Shown here: positions 44,620-50,636 of the stretch, one piece after another
Position numbering within the stretch: the stretch's first letter is position 1
How the letters are laid out: every line of letters begins with the position of its first letter
Source of the DNA: Dysgonamonadaceae bacterium
GTDB lineage: Bacteria; Bacteroidota; Bacteroidia; Bacteroidales; Azobacteroidaceae
Direction: 5' to 3'
Length of the DNA stretch: 50,636 nucleotides
Assembly (NCBI GenBank): GCA_031272075.1
Contig: JAISUK010000059.1
Location: 1-50,636 of the forward strand
The notes under the pieces: generated by a model
The model's input: only the letters and a program-made list of their open reading frames with translations
Told to the model about the DNA's origin: nothing
Databases searched by the model: none
Made by a program: the position numbers and the translations under genes

Positions 44620-46550
44620 TGTATCTGGTAGAGGAATTAACCGTCGAGTTCGGTAGTTTTACGTTGTTTGATACCATCGGTTTTGTGGTAGGCAAAAAGG
44701 ATAAAATTGCACTGGTCGGTAAAAACGGTGCGGGGAAAACAACTTTACTGAGGCTGTTGGCCGGCCTTCAGGAGCCGACTCGCGGGAAAGTAATACTTCC
44801 GAAAGATGCGACTGTCGGTTATCTGCCACAGCAATTGATTTTCTCCGACACACAGACGGTGAGCGAAGAAGTGTCGTTGGCATTTGAACCACTTCTGCGG
44901 AAGAAAGCGGAGATAGAACGGCTGAACCTCGAATTGACAAAGCGAAGTGATTATGAATCGGAAACCTACGCCAAGTTGATAGAGAAAGTGTCGTTACTGA
45001 ACGAACAACTGTTGCTGGAAGGCGGAATGAATTTTCAAGCCGAAATTGAACGCACATTGATGGGTTTGGGATTCCTGCGTTCCGATTTCAATCGTCCGAC
45101 GAGCGAGTTTAGCGGCGGGTGGCGGATGCGAATCGAGTTGGCGAAATTGTTGATGAAAAATCCGGATCTCCTGTTGCTGGACGAGCCTACGAATCACTTG
45201 GATATTGAATCCATCCAATGGTTGGAAAATTTTCTTGTGAATACGGCTGGAGCGGTGATCATTGTCTCCCACGATCGTGCATTTATCGATGCGGTAACGC
45301 AACGAACCATTGAGATTTCGTTAGGGAGAATTTACGATTATAAAGTAAACTATTCCAAATATGTGACCTTACGGCAAGAACGATATGAGCAACAGCTTAG
45401 AGCGTACGAGTCTCAACAAAAACAGATTGAAGATACGGAAGCATTCATCGAACGGTTCCGCTACAAAGCGACAAAAGCGGTGCAGGTGCAAAGTCGAATC
45501 AAACAATTAAACAAGCTGGAAAGGATTGAAATTGACGAAATAGACAATTCACATATCCGTCTGAAGTTTCCTCCGGCGCCACAGTCAGGAGCTTATCCGG
45601 TAATAATGGAGGACGTAAGGAAAGATTACGGAAACCATACGGTCTTTAAGCATGTGAACCTGACGATCAATCGGGGCGACAGCGTGGCATTTGTCGGTAA
45701 AAACGGAGCAGGCAAGTCCACCTTGGTGAAATGTATCATGAACGAAATTCCGTTCTCGGGGCAATTGCAACTGGGTCATGGAATAAAGATAGGCTATTTT
45801 GCTCAAAATCAAGCCGATTTGTTGAATAAAGAGTTGACAGTATTCGAGACAATCGACCATGTGGCGGTTGGGGATATCCGAACTAAAATCAGGACAATTC
45901 TGGGCGCTTTCATGTTTGGCGGCGAGGCTTCCGATAAAAAAGTCGATGTTCTCTCTGGAGGCGAACGTACACGGCTGGCGATGATCAAACTATTGCTGGA
46001 ACCGGTGAATTTCCTTATCCTGGATGAACCGACAAACCATTTGGATATGCGCTCAAAAGATGTGCTGAAAGCAGCATTGAAATCTTTTGACGGCACATTG
46101 ATCGTCGTTTCTCACGACCGAGAATTCTTAGACGGATTGGTGGACAAGGTCTATGAGTTCGGCAATCAGCAGGTCAAAGAGCATTTAGGCGGAATACGCG
46201 AGTTCCTGGAACGAAAGAAACTTGAAAATCTGACCGAATTGGAACGGAAGCCCCTCTCCACCACCGTCCAGGAAGTCCAGAGCCCTTCGTCTAAAGAAAG
46301 CAAAATGCTTTATGAAGAACGAAAAGAACGACAACGACTTCAACGCCGCTGGGAAAAAGCGGTGGAAGAAAAAGAACAATTGATTGAAAACATAGAGAAG
46401 GAAATGAAGGCAATCGAAAACGTGTTGATGCAACCTGAGCGAGTGACCAATGAGCTCCTACAGAAACACAATGAGTTGCAGAAATCCTTGAACCATACGA
46501 TGGAAGAATGGACAGTTGCAACGATGAAACTGGAAGAACTTGTGAATTGA
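44619..46550 (+). CDS. ABC-F family ATPase
   Basis: Soluble ribosome-associated ATPase with two ABC cassettes, no membrane domain, 643 residues. Cassette 1: GKNGAGKTT (about 33-41), signature FSGGWRMRIELA, Walker B LLLLDEPTNHLD. Linker about 240-310 (P-site tRNA interaction motif). Cassette 2: GKNGAGKST (about 349-357), LSGGERTRLAMIK, FLILDEPTNHLD. C-terminal coiled coil about 560-640. Closest in layout to the Uup/YheS-like housekeeping group; a resistance role is not indicated. Coupled to the nucleotidyltransferase. Confidence 0.93.
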   Translation: MYLVEELTVEFGSFTLFDTIGFVVGKKDKIALVGKNGAGKTTLLRLLAGLQEPTRGKVILPKDATVGYLPQQLIFSDTQTVSEEVSLAFEPLLRKKAEIERLNLELTKRSDYESETYAKLIEKVSLLNEQLLLEGGMNFQAEIERTLMGLGFLRSDFNRPTSEFSGGWRMRIELAKLLMKNPDLLLLDEPTNHLDIESIQWLENFLVNTAGAVIIVSHDRAFIDAVTQRTIEISLGRIYDYKVNYSKYVTLRQERYEQQLRAYESQQKQIEDTEAFIERFRYKATKAVQVQSRIKQLNKLERIEIDEIDNSHIRLKFPPAPQSGAYPVIMEDVRKDYGNHTVFKHVNLTINRGDSVAFVGKNGAGKSTLVKCIMNEIPFSGQLQLGHGIKIGYFAQNQADLLNKELTVFETIDHVAVGDIRTKIRTILGAFMFGGEASDKKVDVLSGGERTRLAMIKLLLEPVNFLILDEPTNHLDMRSKDVLKAALKSFDGTLIVVSHDREFLDGLVDKVYEFGNQQVKEHLGGIREFLERKKLENLTELERKPLSTTVQEVQSPSSKESKMLYEERKERQRLQRRWEKAVEEKEQLIENIEKEMKAIENVLMQPERVTNELLQKHNELQKSLNHTMEEWTVATMKLEELVN

Positions 46551-46595
46551 CATGCTTTCAAAGTAAGAAAACGATATTATTAAACAAAAATAGTT

Positions 46596-47840
46596 ATGGC
46601 AATTATTAAACCCTTCAAGGGATTGCGCCCTCCGAAAGAGCTGGCGTCGCAAGTAGCTTCCCGTCCTTATGACGTGTTAAATTCGGACGAGGCACGGAGT
46701 GAAGCGGCAGGCAATGAGAAATCATTGTATCACATAATTAAACCTGAAATTGATTTTCCGCAAGGGATTGACGAACATGCTCCCGAAGTGTATGCCAAAG
46801 CGGTCGAGAATTTTGCAAAATTTCAGGAAAAAGGATGGTTGAAACAGGACGAAAAGGAGATGTATTATGTCTACGCCCAAACAATGGGGACACATACGCA
46901 ATTTGGCCTCGTGGTCTGTTCTTGTGTTTCGGACTACCTGAATGGAATCATCAAGAAACATGAATTGACTCGCAAAGACAAAGAAGAGGATCGGATGAAA
47001 CATGTACGTAATACGAATGCGAATGTTGAGCCGGTATTTTTTGCATATCCCGATCATCCTGAACTGGATGAGATTGTAAATCGGATTACGCAGGGAGAAC
47101 CGGAGTATGATTTTATTGCTGCCGACGGTTTCGGTCATCGTTTCTGGCTGATTGACGACGCGACAGTCGTGAGCCGGATAACAGCATTGTTTTCAGCTAT
47201 TCCTTATTTATATATCGCCGACGGGCATCACCGCACGGCAGCGGCAGCATTGGTCGGCGCTGAGAAAGCAAAAAATAACCCGCATCACAACGGTAAAGAA
47301 GAATATAATTATTTTATGGCGGTCTGTTTCCCAGCCAATCAATTGAAAATTATGGATTACAACCGGTTGATCAAGGATCTGAACGGCCTGTCGGCTGCTG
47401 ATTTCCTTCAATCGCTGGAAGACGATTTCATTGTGGAAAAGAAAGGAGTGGAAATCTATCGGCCACAACAATTGCATGATTTTTCCTTGTATCTCGATCG
47501 GTGTTGGTATCGCTTGACCGCCAAGCCGGGCGTTTACGACGATCATGATCCTATCAGCGTGTTGGATGTCACGATTTCTTCCGATTTAATTCTCAATAAA
47601 CTATTAGGGATGAAAGATCTGCGTACGGATAAGCGCATCGATTTCGTCGGGGGACTTCGGGGATTGGAAGCATTGAAACAACGGGTGGACAGCGGAGAGA
47701 TGAAAGCGGCATTGGCGCTTTATCCAGTAACAATGCAACAACTGATGGCCATTGCCGACAGTGGCAATATCATGCCTCCGAAAACCACCTGGTTTGAACC
47801 GAAATTGCGTTCGGGACTGGTGATTCATAAACTGGAATAA
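46596..47840 (+). CDS. DUF1015 family protein
   Basis: 414 residues, cytoplasmic, no signal. Full-length DUF1015: IIKPFKGLRPPKELASQVAS at the start with PYDVLNSDEAR, then YVYAQTMGTHTQFGLVVCSC, KKHELTRKDKEEDRMKH, YIADGHHRTAAAALV and the C-terminal DNIMPPKTTWFEPKLRSGLV-type block (seen as GNIMPPKTTWFEPKLRSGLV). Function unknown; in other Bacteroidales it is found beside serine-biosynthesis genes, which is not so here. It lies 45 nt after the ABC-F gene. Confidence 0.92.
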   Translation: MAIIKPFKGLRPPKELASQVASRPYDVLNSDEARSEAAGNEKSLYHIIKPEIDFPQGIDEHAPEVYAKAVENFAKFQEKGWLKQDEKEMYYVYAQTMGTHTQFGLVVCSCVSDYLNGIIKKHELTRKDKEEDRMKHVRNTNANVEPVFFAYPDHPELDEIVNRITQGEPEYDFIAADGFGHRFWLIDDATVVSRITALFSAIPYLYIADGHHRTAAAALVGAEKAKNNPHHNGKEEYNYFMAVCFPANQLKIMDYNRLIKDLNGLSAADFLQSLEDDFIVEKKGVEIYRPQQLHDFSLYLDRCWYRLTAKPGVYDDHDPISVLDVTISSDLILNKLLGMKDLRTDKRIDFVGGLRGLEALKQRVDSGEMKAALALYPVTMQQLMAIADSGNIMPPKTTWFEPKLRSGLVIHKLE

Positions 47841-47870
47841 TCGCGAATGAACGAGTTTTTTCTCCGAAGA

Positions 47871-47902
47871 TTTGGCGTTTTGGGGATATATTTGTACTTT
47901 CG
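47871..47902 (+). promoter_or_regulatory. Promoter of tRNA-Lys
   Basis: TTTG (47871-47874), 20-nt spacer, TACTTTCG (47895-47902; seven of eight), 14 nt before the tRNA. The same -7 variant is used by speA. Confidence 0.65.
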
Positions 47903-47916
47903 CACCCGGAAAATCA

Positions 47917-47989
47917 GTCTCCGTAGCTCAGTTGGTAGAGCAAATGACTCTTAATCATTGGGTCCAGGGTTCGAGCCCCTGCGGGGACA
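47917..47989 (+). tRNA. tRNA-Lys (anticodon CUU)
   Basis: Cloverleaf: acceptor GTCTCCG/CGGGGAC, D-stem GCTC/GAGC, anticodon stem AATGA/TCATT with loop CTCTTAA (anticodon CTT), T-arm CAGGG-TTCGAGC-CCCTG, 73 nt, discriminator A, no encoded CCA. Confidence 0.94.
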
Positions 47990-48020
47990 CTTGTTTTAAA
48001 CAATTAATTATCACTAAATT

Positions 48021-48056
48021 ACCTGTTGTATGTAAAGGCATACCACAGGTTTTTTT
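48021..48056 (+). terminator. Intrinsic terminator of tRNA-Lys
   Basis: 12-bp stem with one mismatch, ACCTGTTGTATG (48021-48032) with 48039-48050, 6-nt loop, followed by a run of T residues (48050-48056). Confidence 0.88.
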
Positions 48057-48105
48057 GCTTTTAAAAGCCTGTTTGTCCAGCCGGAAAATCCGGATCAACG
48101 CATCT

Positions 48106-49998
48106 TTATTCCAGATAAGTGTACCCGTACAATCCCGAACGGTAGTTCGACAGAAATTCACGCCCTTCTTCAACGGAGATTTTGCCTGCTTTCATCGAAG
48201 ATGTCACCCAGGATTCGACCGTTCGCACCAGTTTTTTAGGATTGTATTGTACGTAGTCAAGCACGTCCGCAACCGTTTCACCATCAATAACTTGCTCAAT
48301 CTCGTAATTGTCTTTATTCACGGAGATATGTACGGCATTCGTGTCGCCGAACAAATTGTGCAGATCTCCCAAAATCTCTTGGTAGGCACCAACCAGAAAC
48401 ACACCGACATAATACGACTCTTTCCCTTTCAAAGTATGTACGGGCAGGTGGTAGGTATAATTTTTCATATTGATAAAACTGTCGATCTTTCCATCCGAAT
48501 CGCAGGTGATATCCTGAAGCGAAGCTGTTCGCGTCGGTTTCTCATCCAGTCGTGAGATCGGCACAATCGGGAATACCTGATCTATTGCCCAGGAATCGGG
48601 TAATGATTGAAACAATGAAAAATTGCAAAAATATTTATCTGGCAACATTTTGGAAATCTTGCGCAATTCTTCAGGGGCATGCTTCATTTCATTGGCCATT
48701 TGATAAACTTCGCGGGCTATCGACCAATATAGCCGTTCCGTCTGTGCACGTGTCAGCAGATCCAGATGCCCGAAACTGAACAAATCCAGGGCTTCTTCGC
48801 GTATTTGCTGTGCGTCGTGCCAGGTCTCAATCAGTCGTGGATGATTCATCTCATCCCATAATTTATACAATTCCTTCACCAGTTCGTGGGCATTGTCGGG
48901 CAAGACATCTTCTTCGTTCCATTCGGGGAGGGTAGTGGTTTCCAATACTTCAAATATCAGCACCGAATGATGAGCGGTCAACGAACGACCCGATTCGGTG
49001 ATGATATTGGGTTGAGGAATCCCGTTTTTGACACATACGTCCACGAGCGTCGAGATGGAGTCATTCACATATTCCTGAATGGAATAGTTCATGCTGCTTC
49101 CGTTGCCTGAAGACCGTGTGCCGTCGTAATCTACGCCCAGTCCTCCGCCGATATCGACAAATTCCACCTGATAGCCGAGGTTACGCAACTGCACATAAAA
49201 TTGCGAGGCTTCTCGCAAGGCGTTTTTTATCCGGCGAATTTTGGTTACTTGGCTTCCGATGTGGAAATGGATCAATTTCAGACAATCTTCCAATTTGTTT
49301 TTTTCGAGAAAGTCAAGCGCTTCCAGCAGTTCGCTCGACGACAATCCAAATTTGCTGACGTCGCCGCCCGAATCTTCCCATTTACCGCTACCTGCACTCG
49401 CCAATTTGATCCGGATGCCGATATTCGGACGAATCTTATGTTTCTTCGATAGTTCGGCGATGCGTTTCAGTTCGTTCAATTTTTCCACTACCAAAAAAAT
49501 CCGTTTCCCCATCTTTTGCGCCAGCAATGCCAACTGGATATAGTCTTCGTCTTTATATCCGTTACAGATAATCAGTGATTTCTCATCGGTATTGATGGCC
49601 AGTACGGCATGTAATTCCGGTTTCGATCCGGCTTCCAACCCGATGTTGAATTTCTTCCCATGGCTTACGATCTCCTCCACCACTTGGCGCATCTGATTGA
49701 CTTTGATCGGATAAATAATAAAATTCTGTGCATCGTAATGGTATTCTTCTGCAGCGATCTTAAAGCAATTAGAGATCTTTTCAATCCGGTTGTCCAGAAT
49801 ATCCGGGAAGCGCACCAACAGCGGAGCGGAGACGTCCCGCAATGTCAGTTCGTCCATCAACTCTTTCAGGTCGACCGCTGCAGCCCCCTTTTTCGGAGTC
49901 ACCGTGATATGTCCACGTTCGTTGACCGAAAAATAATCCAATCCCCAACCTTTGATATTGTACAATTCTTCCGAATCTTCAACTCGCCATTTTCTCAT
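48106..49998 (-). CDS. speA: Biosynthetic arginine decarboxylase
   Basis: Makes agmatine, the first step of polyamine synthesis. 630 residues, PLP-dependent fold-III decarboxylase: the PLP Lys 99 in FIIYPIKVNQMRQV, GLEAGSKPEL, LIHFHIGSQVTKI, VDIGGGLGVDYDGT and ITESGRSLTAHHSV. Full length. Start ATG 49998. Promoter at 50071-50041. No agmatinase or agmatine deiminase gene is in this window. Confidence 0.95.
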   Translation of the reverse strand: MRKWRVEDSEELYNIKGWGLDYFSVNERGHITVTPKKGAAAVDLKELMDELTLRDVSAPLLVRFPDILDNRIEKISNCFKIAAEEYHYDAQNFIIYPIKVNQMRQVVEEIVSHGKKFNIGLEAGSKPELHAVLAINTDEKSLIICNGYKDEDYIQLALLAQKMGKRIFLVVEKLNELKRIAELSKKHKIRPNIGIRIKLASAGSGKWEDSGGDVSKFGLSSSELLEALDFLEKNKLEDCLKLIHFHIGSQVTKIRRIKNALREASQFYVQLRNLGYQVEFVDIGGGLGVDYDGTRSSGNGSSMNYSIQEYVNDSISTLVDVCVKNGIPQPNIITESGRSLTAHHSVLIFEVLETTTLPEWNEEDVLPDNAHELVKELYKLWDEMNHPRLIETWHDAQQIREEALDLFSFGHLDLLTRAQTERLYWSIAREVYQMANEMKHAPEELRKISKMLPDKYFCNFSLFQSLPDSWAIDQVFPIVPISRLDEKPTRTASLQDITCDSDGKIDSFINMKNYTYHLPVHTLKGKESYYVGVFLVGAYQEILGDLHNLFGDTNAVHISVNKDNYEIEQVIDGETVADVLDYVQYNPKKLVRTVESWVTSSMKAGKISVEEGREFLSNYRSGLYGYTYLE

Positions 49999-50040
49999 TA
50001 CTTACTACAAATTATTATTATTGATTGTTATTTCCAGCCG

Positions 50041-50071
50041 CGAAAGTAGTTATAATAGTTGAAAGTTGAAA
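50041..50071 (-). promoter_or_regulatory. Promoter of speA, overlapped by heptamer repeats
   Basis: Minus strand: TTTC (50071-50068), 19-nt spacer, TACTTTCG (50048-50041). The spacer and -33 region consist of the AGTTGAA repeats. Confidence 0.45.
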
Positions 50072-50084
50072 GTTGAAAGTTGAA
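50057..50084. repeat. Four tandem AGTTGAA heptamers
   Basis: Four exact copies of AGTTGAA in a row (50057-50084). One and a half copies of the same word occur at 11881-11893 beside the other terminator. Simple repeat of unknown role. Confidence 0.85.
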
Positions 50085-50105
50085 AATTTGTAAATAATAA
50101 CCAAA

Positions 50106-50133
50106 AGAGGCTCGCAACTTCTTGCAAACCTCT
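50106..50133 (-). terminator. Terminator of the (truncated) tRNA at 50145
   Basis: Imperfect 12-pair stem (AGAGGCTCGCAA with 50122-50133, two mismatches, CTTC loop). On the minus strand it is followed by TTTTGGTT. Its place just after the tRNA 3' end suggests it belonged to the original tRNA gene. Confidence 0.55.
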
Positions 50134-50144
50134 CTGTTTCAAAG

Positions 50145-50188
50145 TGGTCCCACTAGGGCTTGAACCTAGGACTCCCTGATTATGAGTC
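50145..50188 (-). other. 44-nt 3' tRNA fragment, attL-like junction of an integrated element
   Basis: Minus strand carries tRNA positions 30-73: loop CTCATAA (anticodon CAU), anticodon 3' strand TCAGG, variable GAGTC, T-arm CTAGG-TTCAAGC-CCTAG, acceptor 3' strand TGGGACC, discriminator A. To its 5' side the sequence diverges: the expected stem strand CCTGA reads TACGA, and no D-arm follows. This is what remains of a tRNA-Met-type gene when an element integrates at the anticodon loop. The integrase gene starts 173 nt further into the element. Confidence 0.75.
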
Positions 50189-50279
50189 GTACCACCATAC
50201 GTTTTATTTGTTTTCTTCTATTTTATCAAATTTTTATTTTACTGATATTTAAAAGATATAGAAATTTTGATTTTTTCTG

Positions 50280-50312
50280 CTTGTATTTATTTATAAAAAA
50301 TCACTACCTTTG
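50280..50312 (+). promoter_or_regulatory. Promoter of the integrase gene
   Basis: CTTG (50280-50283), 21-nt spacer, TACCTTTG (50305-50312, full -7 consensus). Just downstream TTGTGTG occurs twice (50310-50316 and 50321-50327), a possible repressor site. Confidence 0.5.
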
Positions 50313-50361
50313 TGTGCAAATTGTGTGTCCAATTTTTGGGAACATACACAAAAAAACGATT

Positions 50362-50636
50362 ATGTTTAAGTATTCCAAAGATGGCGTTACCGACACCCTG
50401 AACACTGCATTCACAAACAAAATCAACGAACTGCTCGAAAACAACCAAGTCGGCAGCCATATCTACTATAAAGACGTGCTAACCAGCATTGAAAAATTTG
50501 CAGGTAAAAACATTCAGATTACGGCAGTTACAGTCGATTGGCTGAAACGCTACGAAAAATATATGCTCAACCTCAATCGCTCATATACAACTATCGGAAT
50601 GTATTGTCGCGCAATACGTTGCATCATAAATCAAGC
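50362..50636 (+). CDS. Tyrosine recombinase/integrase, N-terminal part (cut by window edge)
   Basis: ATG 50362 opens 91 residues with no stop before the end of the window. The sequence is the SAM-like core-binding domain of Bacteroidota phage-type integrases: SHIYYKDVLTSIEKFAGKNI, VTVDWLKRYEKYML and SYTTIGMYCRAIRCIINQA. The catalytic domain (R...HxxR...Y) is beyond the edge. It lies directly beside the tRNA fragment, as expected for an element that integrates into a tRNA gene. Confidence 0.85.
   Translation, partial: MFKYSKDGVTDTLNTAFTNKINELLENNQVGSHIYYKDVLTSIEKFAGKNIQITAVTVDWLKRYEKYMLNLNRSYTTIGMYCRAIRCIINQ

Larger units (their letters stand above)
50189..50636 (+). mobile_element. Left end of an integrated element (continues beyond window)
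   Basis: Starts where tRNA similarity ends, is AT-rich, and carries an integrase gene reading inward. The right end, the cargo and the rebuilt tRNA lie outside the window. Type (phage, ICE or island) cannot be told. Confidence 0.6.

Noticed and set aside
50057..50084. AGTTGAA repeats as a CRISPR array
   Set aside because: Seven-base units without spacers; no cas genes nearby. No CRISPR array was seen anywhere in the window.
50145..50220. Complete tRNA gene near the right edge
   Set aside because: Only positions 30-73 pair and fit; the 5' acceptor strand, D-arm and 5' anticodon strand are missing.

Overview
This window is chromosomal DNA of a Bacteroidales bacterium (phylum Bacteroidota). 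The case rests on a SusC/SusD polysaccharide-utilisation locus, the mutY-ssb-gldE-gldD cluster, an LptD/amidase/MlaD envelope cluster, a CBM20-fused MalQ, the AURKAIP1/COX24-type mini-protein, and repeated Bacteroidota promoters of the form TTTG-N19/20-TAnnTTTG, with Shine-Dalgarno sites almost absent. Family and genus cannot be fixed from the sequence alone; a Dysgonomonadaceae- or Porphyromonadaceae-like lineage is a guess.

Region 1 (1-11.9 kb) holds the 3' end of an AAA ATPase gene and then a glycan locus: an anti-sigma factor (FecR) without an adjacent sigma gene, SusC, SusD, a GH18-fold lipoprotein without the catalytic motif, a DUF1735-LamG lipoprotein, a DUF1735-GH18 endoglycosidase with an intact DGxDxDxE motif, and an Ig-like/discoidin lipoprotein. 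The order and domains resemble the N-glycan loci of Bacteroides (BT3983-BT3987 type). Between fecR and susC the minus strand carries a -7 box followed by a perfect intrinsic terminator, predicting a short antisense RNA over the susC leader.

Region 2 (11.9-28.8 kb) is mostly housekeeping: tRNA-Met(CAU), a START-like protein, glmM, a DUF4827 lipoprotein, an NrnA-type DHH phosphoesterase, a phosphate-selective porin, a very Tyr/Trp- and Ser-rich exported protein beside a FadL-type porin, RNase E/G, a 30-residue bS22/mS38-like protein, an HU protein, and the mutY-ssb-gldE-gldD-ligA run.

Region 3 (28.9-50.0 kb) holds rsfS-ftsH, tRNA-Arg(CCG), ung, HD-lptD diverging from amidase-mlaD, an AT-rich region in front of dnaA, malQ, bactofilin/folB with interleaved divergent promoters, superoxide dismutase, a sugar nucleotidyltransferase, an ABC-F ATPase, a DUF1015 protein, tRNA-Lys(CUU) and speA. 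The ftsH reading frame runs through the antisense strand of tRNA-Arg, so its C-terminal tail is tRNA-derived.

Region 4 (50.04-50.64 kb) looks like the left junction of an integrated element: a 44-nt 3' tRNA fragment (attL-like), an AT-rich gap with a promoter, and the start of a tyrosine recombinase gene that runs off the window.

The points most worth a second look are the antisense RNA in the glycan locus, the ftsH/tRNA-Arg fusion, the truncated tRNA plus integrase, the repeated ATTGACGTATGA start context with stop/start-overlapping mini-ORFs, and the palindrome-rich region before dnaA.
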